From positions 4,402,001 through 4,466,000 of the forward strand of contig NZ_CP121261.1 in assembly GCF_029637605.1 (NCBI RefSeq): a DNA stretch of 64,000 nucleotides. Reading direction: 5' to 3'. Below are positions 29,952 to 39,068 of this stretch, piece by piece. The position numbers and the translations under genes are program-made. How positions within the stretch are numbered: the stretch's first letter is position 1; each line of letters starts with the position of its first letter. This DNA comes from Achromobacter spanius. GTDB lineage: Bacteria; Pseudomonadota; Gammaproteobacteria; Burkholderiales; Burkholderiaceae_B. Under the pieces are notes generated by a model. It had not been told where the DNA came from. It saw only the letters and a program-made list of their open reading frames with translations, and did no database searches.

Positions 29952-30410
29952 CTACATTGAAAGCAAGCTCTTGCGCATGAATATGCGACGCAACCCAAGC
30001 TCTTCAGCGCGGTGCGTTTCAACATAGCCATAGCGAAGGTAGATCGCTATGTTTTCCGTCATTTTTTCCTGCGTATAAAGACGGATATTTGCTAGCCCCG
30101 CTTCGCGCGCGCTGGTTTCCGCGAAGCGCATGAGGACGCGGCCAACCCCTTTTCCTTGCGCTGCCGGAGACACCGAAATGTTGTCCAACAGCAGGCAATC
30201 GGGTTCGGGAATCAAGACCAGCACCGCCTGGATGACGTCGGCCTCTTCCAGCACGTGGACCACCCCTTCGGCGACGCGCTTCGCGTAGTCGTCACGCATC
30301 GGACCCGGGACGGTTCCGATGCGCGCGATGTAGGGGGTGTAGGCGTCGGCAACGATTCGTTCAATGACGGGGATGTCGTTTGGGGTGGCAAGCCGGATCA
30401 CGGATGGCAT
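29952..30410 (-). CDS. GNAT-family N-acetyltransferase
   Basis: A 152-residue single-domain GNAT. The acetyl-CoA pyrophosphate-binding segment SVSPAAQGKGVGRVLMRFAE is present (residues 80-99), and IYLRYGYVETHRAEE is the C-terminal motif. The start MPSVIRLATPNDIPVIERI is typical. Substrate unknown. It is divergent from the Fic gene. Confidence 0.88.
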   Translation of the reverse strand: MPSVIRLATPNDIPVIERIVADAYTPYIARIGTVPGPMRDDYAKRVAEGVVHVLEEADVIQAVLVLIPEPDCLLLDNISVSPAAQGKGVGRVLMRFAETSAREAGLANIRLYTQEKMTENIAIYLRYGYVETHRAEELGLRRIFMRKSLLSM

Positions 30411-30553
30411 GGTGTGTGCGTCTTCTGAAGCGCGAGGTAAGCGGAAACTCCTCCTGAGACGAAGGATTAACCGAATCCTACTCCGGCCGTTATTTATGGC
30501 GCTTTTGGATGCAGAGCCAAGATCGTGCTCATCGCTCCATCAAATTGTTATGA

Positions 30554-30626
30554 CCCCATTTTATGAAATGGGTGTAAATGGATGCGAATTTGGTGAACTG
30601 GTCTCGGTATTAATGGGTGTAAATGG
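30554..30626. promoter_or_regulatory. Direct and inverted repeats upstream of the Fic gene
   Basis: AATGGGTGTAAATGG occurs exactly twice (30567-30581 and 30612-30626), 45 bp apart, and the first copy overlaps a perfect inverted repeat CCCATTT-TATG-AAATGGG (30555-30572). A weaker relative, ATTGGGTGCATG, overlaps the start codon at 30643. Spacing of about four helical turns suggests cooperative protein binding; the binder is unknown. Confidence 0.55.
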
Positions 30627-30642
30627 GTTTACTATTGGGTGC

Positions 30643-31692
30643 ATGATTCGTACAGGCTCCCTTCAGATCACCCCAGAGACTCTTAGCCTGATCTCCGGCA
30701 TCGATGAGTTCAAGGGTGCGTGGCGTGCGCTCGGTACATTAGCCCCTGATCGGTTATCAGCGCTACGGCGTATTGCCACTATTGAGAGTATTGGTTCTTC
30801 TACTCGGATCGAGGGCAGCAGGCTGTCGGATCGGGAAGTCGAACGCTTGCTGTCCAACCTGCAGATCAAGTCGTTTGAAACTCGCGATGAACAGGAAGTG
30901 GCTGGGTATGCCGAGGTAATGGAACTGGTGTTCTCGTCTTGGCAGGACATCGCGCTGACAGAGAACCACATTCGGCAATTGCACCGTGACCTACTGACCC
31001 ACAGTGACAAAGACGCCTGGCATCGCGGTAACTACAAGACCACCAGCAATAATGTGGTCGCGTTCGACGAACTCGGCAACCCATTGGGCGTGGTATTCGA
31101 AACCGCAGCCCCTTTCGATACGCCGCGGCTGTTATCCGAACTCGTGACTTGGTTCAACGAGCAACGCAGCGTTGGGCGTCTGCATCCCCTGTTGCTGATT
31201 GGCATCTGGGTTGTCGTGTTTCTGGAGATCCATCCTTTTCAGGATGGAAACGGTCGATTGAGCCGGGTCCTGACTACGCTGCTGTTGCTGCAATCGGGCT
31301 ATGCCTACGTACCCTACAGTTCGCTCGAAAGTGTGATTGAGCAAAACAAGGAAGCCTACTATCTGGCGCTGCGTCAGACTCAAGGCAGCATACGCAGTGA
31401 TGTTCCGGACTGGCAGCCTTGGCTCTTATTCTTCCTGCGCGCCCTGTCCCGCCAAGTCAGCCGGTTGGAGCGCAAGGTTGAGCGAGAGAAACTGGTATTG
31501 GCTAAGCTGCCAGACTTGGCACTGCAGATTGTTGACTTCACGCGCGACCATGGTCGGATCACCATGGCCGAAGCGATACGCCTGACCGGAAGCAACCGCA
31601 ATACCCTCAAGCAGCACTTCCGCACGTTGGTGGAACAGGGGCATCTTATTCTGCATGGCAGCGGCCGCGGAACCTGGTACGAGCTGCGTTAA
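30643..31692 (+). CDS. Fic-family AMP-transferase with C-terminal winged helix
   Basis: A 349-residue Fic protein; such enzymes transfer AMP (or another nucleotide part) to hydroxyl side chains of target proteins. The catalytic motif HPFQDGNGR is complete at residues 197-205, including the catalytic His197 and Arg205. An inhibitory motif S53-TRI-E57-G58 upstream of the core makes it a class II (N-terminally self-inhibited) Fic. Residues about 300-349 form a helix-turn-helix (GRITMAEAIRLTGSNRNTLK, 20 residues). Upstream Met codons in frame (30568, 30613) lie in the repeat region, so ATG 30643 is chosen. Base composition is less GC-rich than its neighbours, suggesting acquisition. Target unknown. 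Confidence 0.9.
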   Translation: MIRTGSLQITPETLSLISGIDEFKGAWRALGTLAPDRLSALRRIATIESIGSSTRIEGSRLSDREVERLLSNLQIKSFETRDEQEVAGYAEVMELVFSSWQDIALTENHIRQLHRDLLTHSDKDAWHRGNYKTTSNNVVAFDELGNPLGVVFETAAPFDTPRLLSELVTWFNEQRSVGRLHPLLLIGIWVVVFLEIHPFQDGNGRLSRVLTTLLLLQSGYAYVPYSSLESVIEQNKEAYYLALRQTQGSIRSDVPDWQPWLLFFLRALSRQVSRLERKVEREKLVLAKLPDLALQIVDFTRDHGRITMAEAIRLTGSNRNTLKQHFRTLVEQGHLILHGSGRGTWYELR

Positions 31693-31717
31693 GACGTCTG
31701 CCGGCTGAGCGCTAGTG

Positions 31718-33070
31718 CTACTTCCCAATACAGAAACTGGAAAAAATCTCGCCCAGCAGATCGTCGCTGGTGAACTTGCCGGTGATGCTGGTCAGGCTGT
31801 CGTGCGCCAGGCGTAGCTCTTCTGCAAACAAATCCAGCACCCGGTCGTCCTGACCCGCGTGTTCACCCGCCAATTCCAGATGCTCGGCCGCTTGCTGCAG
31901 GGCGTGCAAATGGCGTTCGCGTGCCAGCCAGGGGGATTCGGCGCCGGGATTCCAACCCGCGATGTTCAGGAGCTCGGCGCGCAGCGCGTCCAGGCCCGCG
32001 CCGCGCTTGGCGGAGATGCCCAATTCGCCAGCGCCCGCCACGAAGCCTGTGGATAACAGGTCCACCTTGTTGAAAACCTTCAGCACCGGTGTGCGCGGCG
32101 GCAGACGCGCGGTGATCTGTGCGTCCAGCTCGTCGCCGGGTTGGGTGGCGTCTTGCAGATGCAAAATAACATCAGCGCGCTCGATTTCCTGCCAGGTACG
32201 GGCGATGCCGATGCTCTCGACGGTGTCCTCGGTTTCACGCAAGCCGGCCGTGTCCACAATGTGCAATGGAACGCCGTCTATATGGATTTCCTGCACCACT
32301 TTGTCGCGTGTGGTGCCCGCAATGGGGGTAACGATGGCGATATCGTCGCCCGCCAAGGCGTTCAGCAGGCTGGATTTTCCCACGTTGGGTTGGCCGGCCA
32401 GAACCACGTGCAAACCCTCGCGGAGGATAACCCCCTGGCGCGCTTGCGCGATCAGCCTGGAGAGGTCGGCGGTCAGTGCATCAAGCGTCGGCCGAGCATG
32501 ATACTTTTCAAGAAAATCAATTTCTTCTTCGGGAAAATCCAGCGTTGCTTCGACCAGCATGCGCAGGTGGATGATGCGGTCGGACAGGTCGTTTACACGC
32601 GCCGAGAATTCGCCCGATAGCGAAGCCATGGCGCCGCGCGCGGCCGCTACCGATGAGGCATCGATCAGGTCCGCAACGGCCTCGGCTTGCGCCAGATCCA
32701 TGCGGTCGTTGAGAAAGGCGCGTCGGGTGAATTCGCCGGGTTCGGCCAGGCGTACGCCAAGGTCACGGCCAGCGGCCAGGCAGCTTTCCAGCACCCGGCG
32801 CAACACGGCCGGACCGCCATGGCCTTGCAGCTCCAGCACGTCTTCACCGGTATAGGAATGCGGGGCGCGGAAGTAGATCGCGATGCCCTCATCCAGCAGC
32901 TCGCCGTCCACGGATTTGAACGGTAGATAGTGCGCGTGGCGCGGCGTGAGTTGGCGCTGGAACAGCCGGCGCACCAATTCGGACAAGTCCGCACCAGAAA
33001 CGCGCACGACGCCGATGCCGCCTCTTCCGGGGGCGGTGGCAATGGCGGCAATGGGGGCGTAAGCGGACAT
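31718..33070 (-). CDS. mnmE: tRNA modification GTPase MnmE
   Basis: A 450-residue protein (formerly TrmE) that forms with MnmG the cmnm5U34 enzyme. The N-terminus [20 protein letters not shown] is the tetrahydrofolate-binding domain. The G domain has [24 protein letters not shown] and NKVDLL, and the conserved C-terminal CIGK ends the protein. The start [17 protein letters not shown] (33070) fits the family; nine extra codons upstream are dispensable. In many bacteria mnmE directly follows yidC, whereas here about 9.5 kb of other genes separate them. Confidence 0.97.
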   Translation of the reverse strand: MSAYAPIAAIATAPGRGGIGVVRVSGADLSELVRRLFQRQLTPRHAHYLPFKSVDGELLDEGIAIYFRAPHSYTGEDVLELQGHGGPAVLRRVLESCLAAGRDLGVRLAEPGEFTRRAFLNDRMDLAQAEAVADLIDASSVAAARGAMASLSGEFSARVNDLSDRIIHLRMLVEATLDFPEEEIDFLEKYHARPTLDALTADLSRLIAQARQGVILREGLHVVLAGQPNVGKSSLLNALAGDDIAIVTPIAGTTRDKVVQEIHIDGVPLHIVDTAGLRETEDTVESIGIARTWQEIERADVILHLQDATQPGDELDAQITARLPPRTPVLKVFNKVDLLSTGFVAGAGELGISAKRGAGLDALRAELLNIAGWNPGAESPWLARERHLHALQQAAEHLELAGEHAGQDDRVLDLFAEELRLAHDSLTSITGKFTSDDLLGEIFSSFCIGK

Positions 33071-33185
33071 ATCTGAAGGGGACGGAAGCGAGAACAATAG
33101 GGGAATATAACTGTTGCGCAGCCCCTTGTTTGCTGGTTAATGTGGCCCCGAGGTTCAAAACCCGAATCTACTCAGGGAGATCACG

Positions 33186-34772
33186 ATGGCATCTCGGTTT
33201 TCGCGTGTCTTGGCCTGCGGCTCAGCCGCGGTGATGTTGGCCTTTGGCACATTCAGTTCCGCAATGGCTCGCGATCTGGTGATCGCCCTGAAGACCGAGC
33301 CCTCGTCGATGGATCCGCAATATCACGCGCTGACGCCGAACACGCAGATCTCTCAAACCATTTTCGATACGCTGGTGGCTACCGACGCCCAGTTGAAGCC
33401 GAAGGCCGCACTGGCGGAATCCTGGACGGTGGATGGCAAGGTCTGGACCTTCAAGCTACGCCCCAACGTGAAGTTCTCGGATGGCACGCCGTTCACCGCC
33501 GAAGATGTGGTGTTCACGTATGACCGCGTGCCCAAGGTACCCAACAGTCCGTCTCCCTTCACGCTGTACCTGGGCTCGGTCGAGAAGACCGAAGCGGTCG
33601 ACCCGATGACCGTGCGCATCACCACCAAACAGGCCGCCCCGAATTTGCTGGTGAACCTGGCGCAATTACCTATCTTGTCGAAAAAGGCCGCATCCGGTCC
33701 GGCGCCGGAAGGCAAGACGACAACCGAATTGAACAGCGGCGATGGCTTGATTGGCACGGGTCCGTACAAGTTCGTGTCGTGGAAACGCGGCGCCGAATTC
33801 GTGTTGGCGCGCAATGAAAACTACTGGGGCAAAAAGCCTGAGTGGGACCGTGTGGTGTACCGCCCGATCAGCAACGCCGCCGCACGCGTGGCCGCGCTGC
33901 TGGCCGGCGATGTCGACATGATCGAAGATCCCCCCACCGACGACCTGCCCAAGTTGAAGAGCGACAAAAAGCTCTTCGTGGAAGAGACGCCGTCGGTGCG
34001 TGTGGTGTATGTAGCGCTGGATCAGTACGCCGAGCCGTCGCCCGGCATCCAGGGCACCGACAAGAACCCGATGAAGGACAAGCGCGTGCGCGAAGCCTTG
34101 TCGCTCGCCATCAATCGCCAAGCGCTGGTTGAGCGGGTGATGGGCGGCGTGGCCCTGCCCGCCGGCAACATGCTGCCCTACCCCATGTTCGGCTCCAGCA
34201 AGGAACATTCCAAAGCGCCCAAGGCTGATGTTGAAAAGGCGAAGGCCTTGTTGAAGGAAGCTGGCTATCCCGACGGTTTCTCGATCACGTTGGGTTCGCC
34301 GTCGGGCCGCTACGTAAATGATTCAAAGGTGGCGCAAGCGATCGCATCGATGTGGACGCGCATCGGCGTGAAGACCAGTGTGGACGCGATGGCGCCCCCG
34401 GTGTTCTTCAAGAACCGCGACAGCTATGCGTTCTCGGCTTATCTGGCGGGCTGGTCGGTGACCAGCGGCGAGATGTCCAACGCGTTGACTTCACTGCTGG
34501 TGACGCGCAATCCGGAAGCGGGCCTGGGCACCACCAACCGCAGCCGCTATTCCAATCCGAAGATGGATGAGCTGGTGAAGGAAGCGTCGTCCACCATGGA
34601 CGAGGCCAAGCGCGCCGAGTTGCTGTCCAAGGCCAGCAACATGGCAATGGACGACTACGCCATGCTGCCGATCCACTTCGAATTGTCGGTCTGGGCGATG
34701 AAGAACGACATCCGCTACCAGGGCCGTCCTGACCAGGTCACGCTTGCGCAGTTTGCAACCTTGAAGAAGTAA
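33186..34772 (+). CDS. Peptide/opine-type ABC transporter substrate-binding protein
   Basis: A 528-residue family 5 (DppA/OppA-like) periplasmic binding protein. A signal peptide (FSRVLACGSAAVMLAFGTFS, cleavage near AMARD) precedes a mature part with TEPSSMDPQYHALTPN, FKLRPNVKFSDGTPFTAEDV (20 residues) and GTGPYKFVSW. First gene of a five-gene operon with two permeases and two ATPases. Ligand class is peptide or similar (dipeptide, glutathione, opine); sequence alone does not fix it. GAGATCACG-type ribosome site with GGGAG lies just before ATG. Confidence 0.93.
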   Translation: MASRFSRVLACGSAAVMLAFGTFSSAMARDLVIALKTEPSSMDPQYHALTPNTQISQTIFDTLVATDAQLKPKAALAESWTVDGKVWTFKLRPNVKFSDGTPFTAEDVVFTYDRVPKVPNSPSPFTLYLGSVEKTEAVDPMTVRITTKQAAPNLLVNLAQLPILSKKAASGPAPEGKTTTELNSGDGLIGTGPYKFVSWKRGAEFVLARNENYWGKKPEWDRVVYRPISNAAARVAALLAGDVDMIEDPPTDDLPKLKSDKKLFVEETPSVRVVYVALDQYAEPSPGIQGTDKNPMKDKRVREALSLAINRQALVERVMGGVALPAGNMLPYPMFGSSKEHSKAPKADVEKAKALLKEAGYPDGFSITLGSPSGRYVNDSKVAQAIASMWTRIGVKTSVDAMAPPVFFKNRDSYAFSAYLAGWSVTSGEMSNALTSLLVTRNPEAGLGTTNRSRYSNPKMDELVKEASSTMDEAKRAELLSKASNMAMDDYAMLPIHFELSVWAMKNDIRYQGRPDQVTLAQFATLKK

Positions 34773-34794
34773 CGCGCAACGCGGGCGGTTTCCA

Positions 34795-35769
34795 GTGCTG
34801 GCAACAATCGTAAGAAGGCTGCTGCAAACCATCGTCGTCATGCTTGTCATGTCGGCGTTGGTTTTTGCAGGCATATACATGGTGGGCGATCCAGTCTCGA
34901 TGCTGGCCAGCCCGGAAGCAACCGAGGCGCAGCGCGCGGCCATCAGCGCGTCGCTGGGTTTGGACCTGCCGCTGTGGCGGCAGTACCTGATCTTCATGAG
35001 CCAGGCGGTTCAGGGCGATTTCGGCAACAGCTTTCTGACGGGCGAGCCGGCCATGCACCTGATCCTGGAGCGCATGCCGGCCACCGTCGAACTGGCCTGT
35101 GTGGCCATGCTGATGTCGGTACTGATTGGCGTACCGCTGGGCATCCTGGCGGGCTTGAAGCCGCAGGCGCCGGGTTCGCGCGCCATCATGACGGGGTCTG
35201 TGCTGGGCTTCTCCCTGCCCAACTTCTGGGTTGGCCTGATGCTGATCATGGTGTTCGCCGTGATGCTGGGCTGGGTGCCGGCGGGGGGGCGCGGCAAGAC
35301 GGTCAGCATTGGTTCGCTTGAGCTGAGCGTGCTGACGCTCAGCGGCTGGATGAGCCTGGCCTTGCCCGCCGCCACGATCGCCATCGCCAAGTGCGCGATG
35401 ATCATCCGCGTGACGCGGGCGGCCACGCGCGAAGCACTGCCCATGGATTACATCAAGTTCGCGCGCGCCAAGGGCCTGTCGGAAAAGCGGGTGTTGGGCG
35501 TACATCTGTTGAAAAACATTCTGATTCCGGTCGTGACGGTGGCGGGCCTGGAGTTCGGCCAGGTGATGGCGTTCGCCGTGGTCACCGAAACCGTGTTTTC
35601 GTGGCCAGGCATGGGCAAGTTGCTGATTGACTCCATCATCAATCTGGATCGTCCGGTGGTGGTGGCCTACCTGCTCTTGATCGTGTTTTTCCTGGTCATG
35701 TTGAACCTGGTGGTGGACATCATCTACACCGTGCTGGACCCCCGCGTACGTCTGGATAGCCGCCGATGA
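34795..35769 (+). CDS. ABC transporter permease, DppB type
   Basis: A 324-residue inner-membrane permease with six hydrophobic segments. The coupling-helix region shows ATREALPMDYIKFARAKGLS, the EAA-type loop of the family, followed by VVTETVFSWPGMGKLL. It starts with GTG at 34795 (LATIVRRLLQTIVVMLVMSA after the initiator). The next gene overlaps by 4 bases. It forms the membrane channel with the following permease. Confidence 0.93.
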   Translation: MLATIVRRLLQTIVVMLVMSALVFAGIYMVGDPVSMLASPEATEAQRAAISASLGLDLPLWRQYLIFMSQAVQGDFGNSFLTGEPAMHLILERMPATVELACVAMLMSVLIGVPLGILAGLKPQAPGSRAIMTGSVLGFSLPNFWVGLMLIMVFAVMLGWVPAGGRGKTVSIGSLELSVLTLSGWMSLALPAATIAIAKCAMIIRVTRAATREALPMDYIKFARAKGLSEKRVLGVHLLKNILIPVVTVAGLEFGQVMAFAVVTETVFSWPGMGKLLIDSIINLDRPVVVAYLLLIVFFLVMLNLVVDIIYTVLDPRVRLDSRR

Positions 35770-36689
35770 ACACCAACGTCAATGCCCCAACCGTGCCGGA
35801 CGCCGTGCGCAAGGAACAGACGCCCTGGCGCCGCTTCGTCACGGATTTCTTCGCCAGCAAGCTGGCCACCCTGGGCCTGGTGATGCTGGTGACGATTGTG
35901 GGCGCCGCCGTGTTGGCGCCCTGGATTGCGCCGCAAAATCCTTACGACCTGGCGGTGCTGGACATCATGGATTCCAAGTTGAAGCCAGGCAGCGAAAGCA
36001 GCGATGGCTCCATGCACCATTGGCTGGGCACTGACGGGCAGGCGCGCGACCTGCTGTCGGCCATTCTCTATGGCATGCGCACCAGTTTGATGGTGGCTAC
36101 CGTGTCGGTGCTGGCGGCCTTTGGCATCGGCGCCACCGTGGGCTTGATCGCGGCCTATTTTGGCGGCCGGATCGACGCGCTGCTGATGCGGATTGTGGAT
36201 ATCCAGTTGTCGTTCCCCGCCATTCTTGTCGCGTTGATGCTCTTGGCGATTTTGGGCAAGGGTGTGGATAAGGTGATCATTGCGTTGATCGTTGTGCAAT
36301 GGGCGTATTTTGCGCGTGCGGCGCGCGGCGCCGCGCTGGTGGAGCGTGGCAAGGAATACGTGGAAGCCGCGCGCTGTATGTCCCTGTCCTGGGGGCGCGT
36401 GCTGTTTCGCCATGTGCTGCCCAACTGTATGCCGCCGCTTATCGTGATCGCCACCATTGACCTGGCGCACGCCATTGCCTTGGAAGCCACGCTGTCGTTC
36501 CTGGGCGTGGGGGTGCCGGTGACCGAGCCGTCGCTGGGCATGCTGATCTACAACGGCTTCGAATACCTGTTGTCGGGCCAGTACTGGATATCGTTCTTTC
36601 CCGGCATTGCGTTGGCGCTGGCCATCATCGCCATCAACCTGGTGGGCGACCACCTGCGCGATGTGCTCAACCCGCGTCACGCGAATTAG
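35766..36689 (+). CDS. ABC transporter permease, DppC type
   Basis: A 307-residue permease. An N-terminal membrane helix ([20 protein letters not shown]) is followed by [20 protein letters not shown] and the coupling loop [20 protein letters not shown]. It overlaps the first permease as ATGA and ends 11 bp before the first ATPase gene. One exact DnaA box lies inside the gene at 36263-36271, read as Val-Asp-Lys. Confidence 0.93.
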   Translation: MNTNVNAPTVPDAVRKEQTPWRRFVTDFFASKLATLGLVMLVTIVGAAVLAPWIAPQNPYDLAVLDIMDSKLKPGSESSDGSMHHWLGTDGQARDLLSAILYGMRTSLMVATVSVLAAFGIGATVGLIAAYFGGRIDALLMRIVDIQLSFPAILVALMLLAILGKGVDKVIIALIVVQWAYFARAARGAALVERGKEYVEAARCMSLSWGRVLFRHVLPNCMPPLIVIATIDLAHAIALEATLSFLGVGVPVTEPSLGMLIYNGFEYLLSGQYWISFFPGIALALAIIAINLVGDHLRDVLNPRHAN

Positions 36690-36700
36690 GGGCGGACGCG

Positions 36701-37711
36701 ATGCAGACAAACGCTGTGGAAACGCCCTTGGCCGAGCGCCCGAATGTTCTTGAGGTGCATGGACTGAAGACCCACTTCTTTACGCGCAATGGCGTGGTGA
36801 AGGCGGTGGATGGCGTGGACTTGACCTTGGCCGAAGGTGAAATCCTGGGTCTGGTGGGCGAATCAGGATCCGGCAAGAGCATCACCGGTTTTTCGCTGAT
36901 GGGCCTGCTGGACGAGCCCGGCCGCATCGTTGAAGGAAACCTGCGGCTGAACGGTGAAGACCTGCGCGGTGCGACGCCGAACCGCTGGCGTCAGTTGCGG
37001 GGCCAGGAGATCGCGATGATCTTCCAGGACCCGATGATGACGCTGAACCCCGTGCTGCGCGTGGATACGCAGATGATCGAGGCGGTGCAGGCGCACCATA
37101 AGGTGTCGCGCGAACAAGCGCGACAGCGCGCCTTGCAGACGCTGACGATGGTGGGCATTCCGTCGCCGCAGGAACGCCTGCGCGCATATCCACACCAATT
37201 GTCTGGCGGCATGCGACAGCGCGTGGCCATTGCCATCGCACTCTTGAATTCACCGCGCCTGATCATCGCCGACGAGCCCACCACCGCGCTGGATGTCACG
37301 ATTCAAGGGCAGATTCTTTTTGAAGTGCAGAAGCTGTGCCGCGAAACCGGTACCGGCTTGATATGGATCACGCACGATCTGGCGGTGGTGGCTGGCCTGG
37401 CCGACCGCGTGTCGGTGATGTATGCGGGCCGCGTAGTTGAAACGGGCAGCACGTATGACGTCATCACGCATCCCATGCATCCGTACACGCACGGGCTGAT
37501 TGCATCGATCCCCACACCGGAATCGCGCGGCCGGCCGTTGGTGCCGATTCCCGGCATGACACCGTCGCTGTTGAATCTGCCGCAAGGCTGTGCGTTTCGC
37601 GGGCGCTGTCCCCGCGCCACCGACGCCTGTCTGATCGAACCGCAGCCTGTGGAAGTTCGCCCGGCGCAATGGGTGCGCTGCTGGCACGCCGGAGACCCAG
37701 ACCCCAAATGA
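36701..37711 (+). CDS. ABC transporter ATP-binding protein, DppD type
   Basis: A 336-residue ATPase. Walker A GESGSGKS near residue 53, the ABC signature [12 protein letters not shown] and Walker [14 protein letters not shown] are intact. The C-terminal oligopeptide-type extension has [16 protein letters not shown] with cysteines that may bind an iron-sulfur cluster, as in DppD relatives. It overlaps the next gene by four bases. Confidence 0.95.
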   Translation: MQTNAVETPLAERPNVLEVHGLKTHFFTRNGVVKAVDGVDLTLAEGEILGLVGESGSGKSITGFSLMGLLDEPGRIVEGNLRLNGEDLRGATPNRWRQLRGQEIAMIFQDPMMTLNPVLRVDTQMIEAVQAHHKVSREQARQRALQTLTMVGIPSPQERLRAYPHQLSGGMRQRVAIAIALLNSPRLIIADEPTTALDVTIQGQILFEVQKLCRETGTGLIWITHDLAVVAGLADRVSVMYAGRVVETGSTYDVITHPMHPYTHGLIASIPTPESRGRPLVPIPGMTPSLLNLPQGCAFRGRCPRATDACLIEPQPVEVRPAQWVRCWHAGDPDPK

Positions 37712-38727
37712 GCGCAGCAGAACGCGACGCCGCCACCCCCATCCTGTCCCTGCGTGACGTGGAACTGCGCTTCGTGCAGCCCGTGGACCTGGCCGGGCGC
37801 ATTGCCAATTTGCTGGGGGCGGGCTTGAAGACACAGGTGGTGCACGCCGTGGCCGGCGTGGACCTGGATGTGCAGCCTGGCGAAGTCATTGGCATCGTGG
37901 GTGAATCAGGCTGTGGAAAATCCACGCTGGGCCGCGTCGTATCCGGCATTCTGCCGCCCTCGTCGGGCGATGTGCACTACCAGGGCAAGGCTGTACGGAC
38001 GATGGCGGGGCCGGAGCGGCGCGCCTACGAGCTAGGCGTGCAGATGATTTTCCAAGACCCCTACGCCTCGCTCAACCCGCGCATGCGGGTGCGCGAAATC
38101 ATCGGCGAGGCACCCGTGGCGCACGGCCTGATCCGCGCCCGCGACAAGGCGGAATACGTGGCCGGGCTGATGCGCCAAGTGGGCCTGGACCCGTCTTTCA
38201 CGCAGCGCTACCCGCATCAGTTTTCAGGCGGGCAGCGCCAGCGCATCGGTATCGCTCGGGCGCTGGCGCTCAAGCCGTCCGTGATCGTTTGCGATGAAGC
38301 CGTGGCCGCTTTGGATGTGTCGATTCAGGCGCAGGTGCTGAACCTGTTTGAACAGTTGCGCGACGATCTGGACCTGACGTATCTGTTCATCAGCCACAAC
38401 CTGAGCGTGGTCAGCCATATCTCGGACCGCGTGGCGATCATGTATCTGGGGCGCGTGGTGGAACTTGCGCCGACCGACACGGTTTTTCAGCGCGCCAACC
38501 ATCCGTATACGCAGGCACTGTTGAAAGAGCTGCCGACCTTGACGCCCGGTCGACGCACGTATCAGCCGATCAAGGGCGAATTGCCGTCGCCGCTGGACCC
38601 ACCCACTGGCTGCGCATTCCACCCACGTTGTCCCCATGCGATGGCGCGCTGCAAGGAGGAACGGCCTTTGCTGCGGGAAATCGCGCCCGGCCAGTTCAGC
38701 GCCTGCCACCTGAACGACACGCCCTGA
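37708..38727 (+). CDS. ABC transporter ATP-binding protein, DppF type
   Basis: A 339-residue second ATPase of the importer. Walker A GESGCGKST, signature FSGGQRQRIGIA, Walker B VIVCDEAVAALDV (Ala-Val in place of the usual Pro-Thr/Ser after DE), and the C-terminal GCAFHPRCPHAMARC. The start at ATG 37708 overlaps the previous stop (ATGA). Its stop codon begins the first copy of a tandem repeat. Confidence 0.95.
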   Translation: MSAAERDAATPILSLRDVELRFVQPVDLAGRIANLLGAGLKTQVVHAVAGVDLDVQPGEVIGIVGESGCGKSTLGRVVSGILPPSSGDVHYQGKAVRTMAGPERRAYELGVQMIFQDPYASLNPRMRVREIIGEAPVAHGLIRARDKAEYVAGLMRQVGLDPSFTQRYPHQFSGGQRQRIGIARALALKPSVIVCDEAVAALDVSIQAQVLNLFEQLRDDLDLTYLFISHNLSVVSHISDRVAIMYLGRVVELAPTDTVFQRANHPYTQALLKELPTLTPGRRTYQPIKGELPSPLDPPTGCAFHPRCPHAMARCKEERPLLREIAPGQFSACHLNDTP

Positions 38728-38806
38728 CTGGACGTTGTATCGGTAAAGAATGACACGCTCTGACTGGCGTTGTATCGGTAAAGAATGACACGCTCGGACT
38801 GGACGT
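38725..38806. repeat. Tandem 35-36 bp direct repeat after the ABC operon
   Basis: Copy 1 (38725-38760) and copy 2 (38761-38795) differ by one base deletion; a partial third copy (38796-38806) runs into the next repeat. The unit contains GTATCGGTAAAGAATGACAC, which resembles the multiple terminal repeats of IS21-family elements from memory. No transposase gene is adjacent, so it may be a solo end or debris. Confidence 0.7.
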
Positions 38807-39032
38807 AGGATGGGTGAAGCGCGAGAATCCCTTGACAAGAAAGCTGACACCAAGCGCGCGCAACCCATCAAGCAGAGCCGGAACCATGGCAGGAATAAAG
38901 AAGAACCTGACCGCGACTAAAGAAGCTTTTTTTGCGCATGCGCTTGTGGAAATTGAACCGTCGCTTGATGGGTTACGCGCATTTGGCACTCGCTTTTTTC
39001 TGACGTGCTGATCGCGCTTCACCCATCCTACG
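38804..39032. repeat. Inverted pair of a dispersed palindromic repeat (copy A)
   Basis: A unit beginning CGTAGGATGGGTGAAGCGCG (38804-38823) and ending CGCGCAACCCATCAAGC (38856-38872) is followed by its inverted copy: GCTTGATGGGTTACGCGC (38963-38980) to CGCGCTTCACCCATCCTACG (39013-39032). Each unit can fold on itself (GATGGGT with ACCCATC) and the two can pair over the 90 bp between them. The same family recurs at 63580-63719. The 341 bp between genes holds only this and the tandem repeat. Confidence 0.8.
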
Positions 39033-39068
39033 TCGCCTTGTGAATTCACTTAATTTGACTCTGACGCC

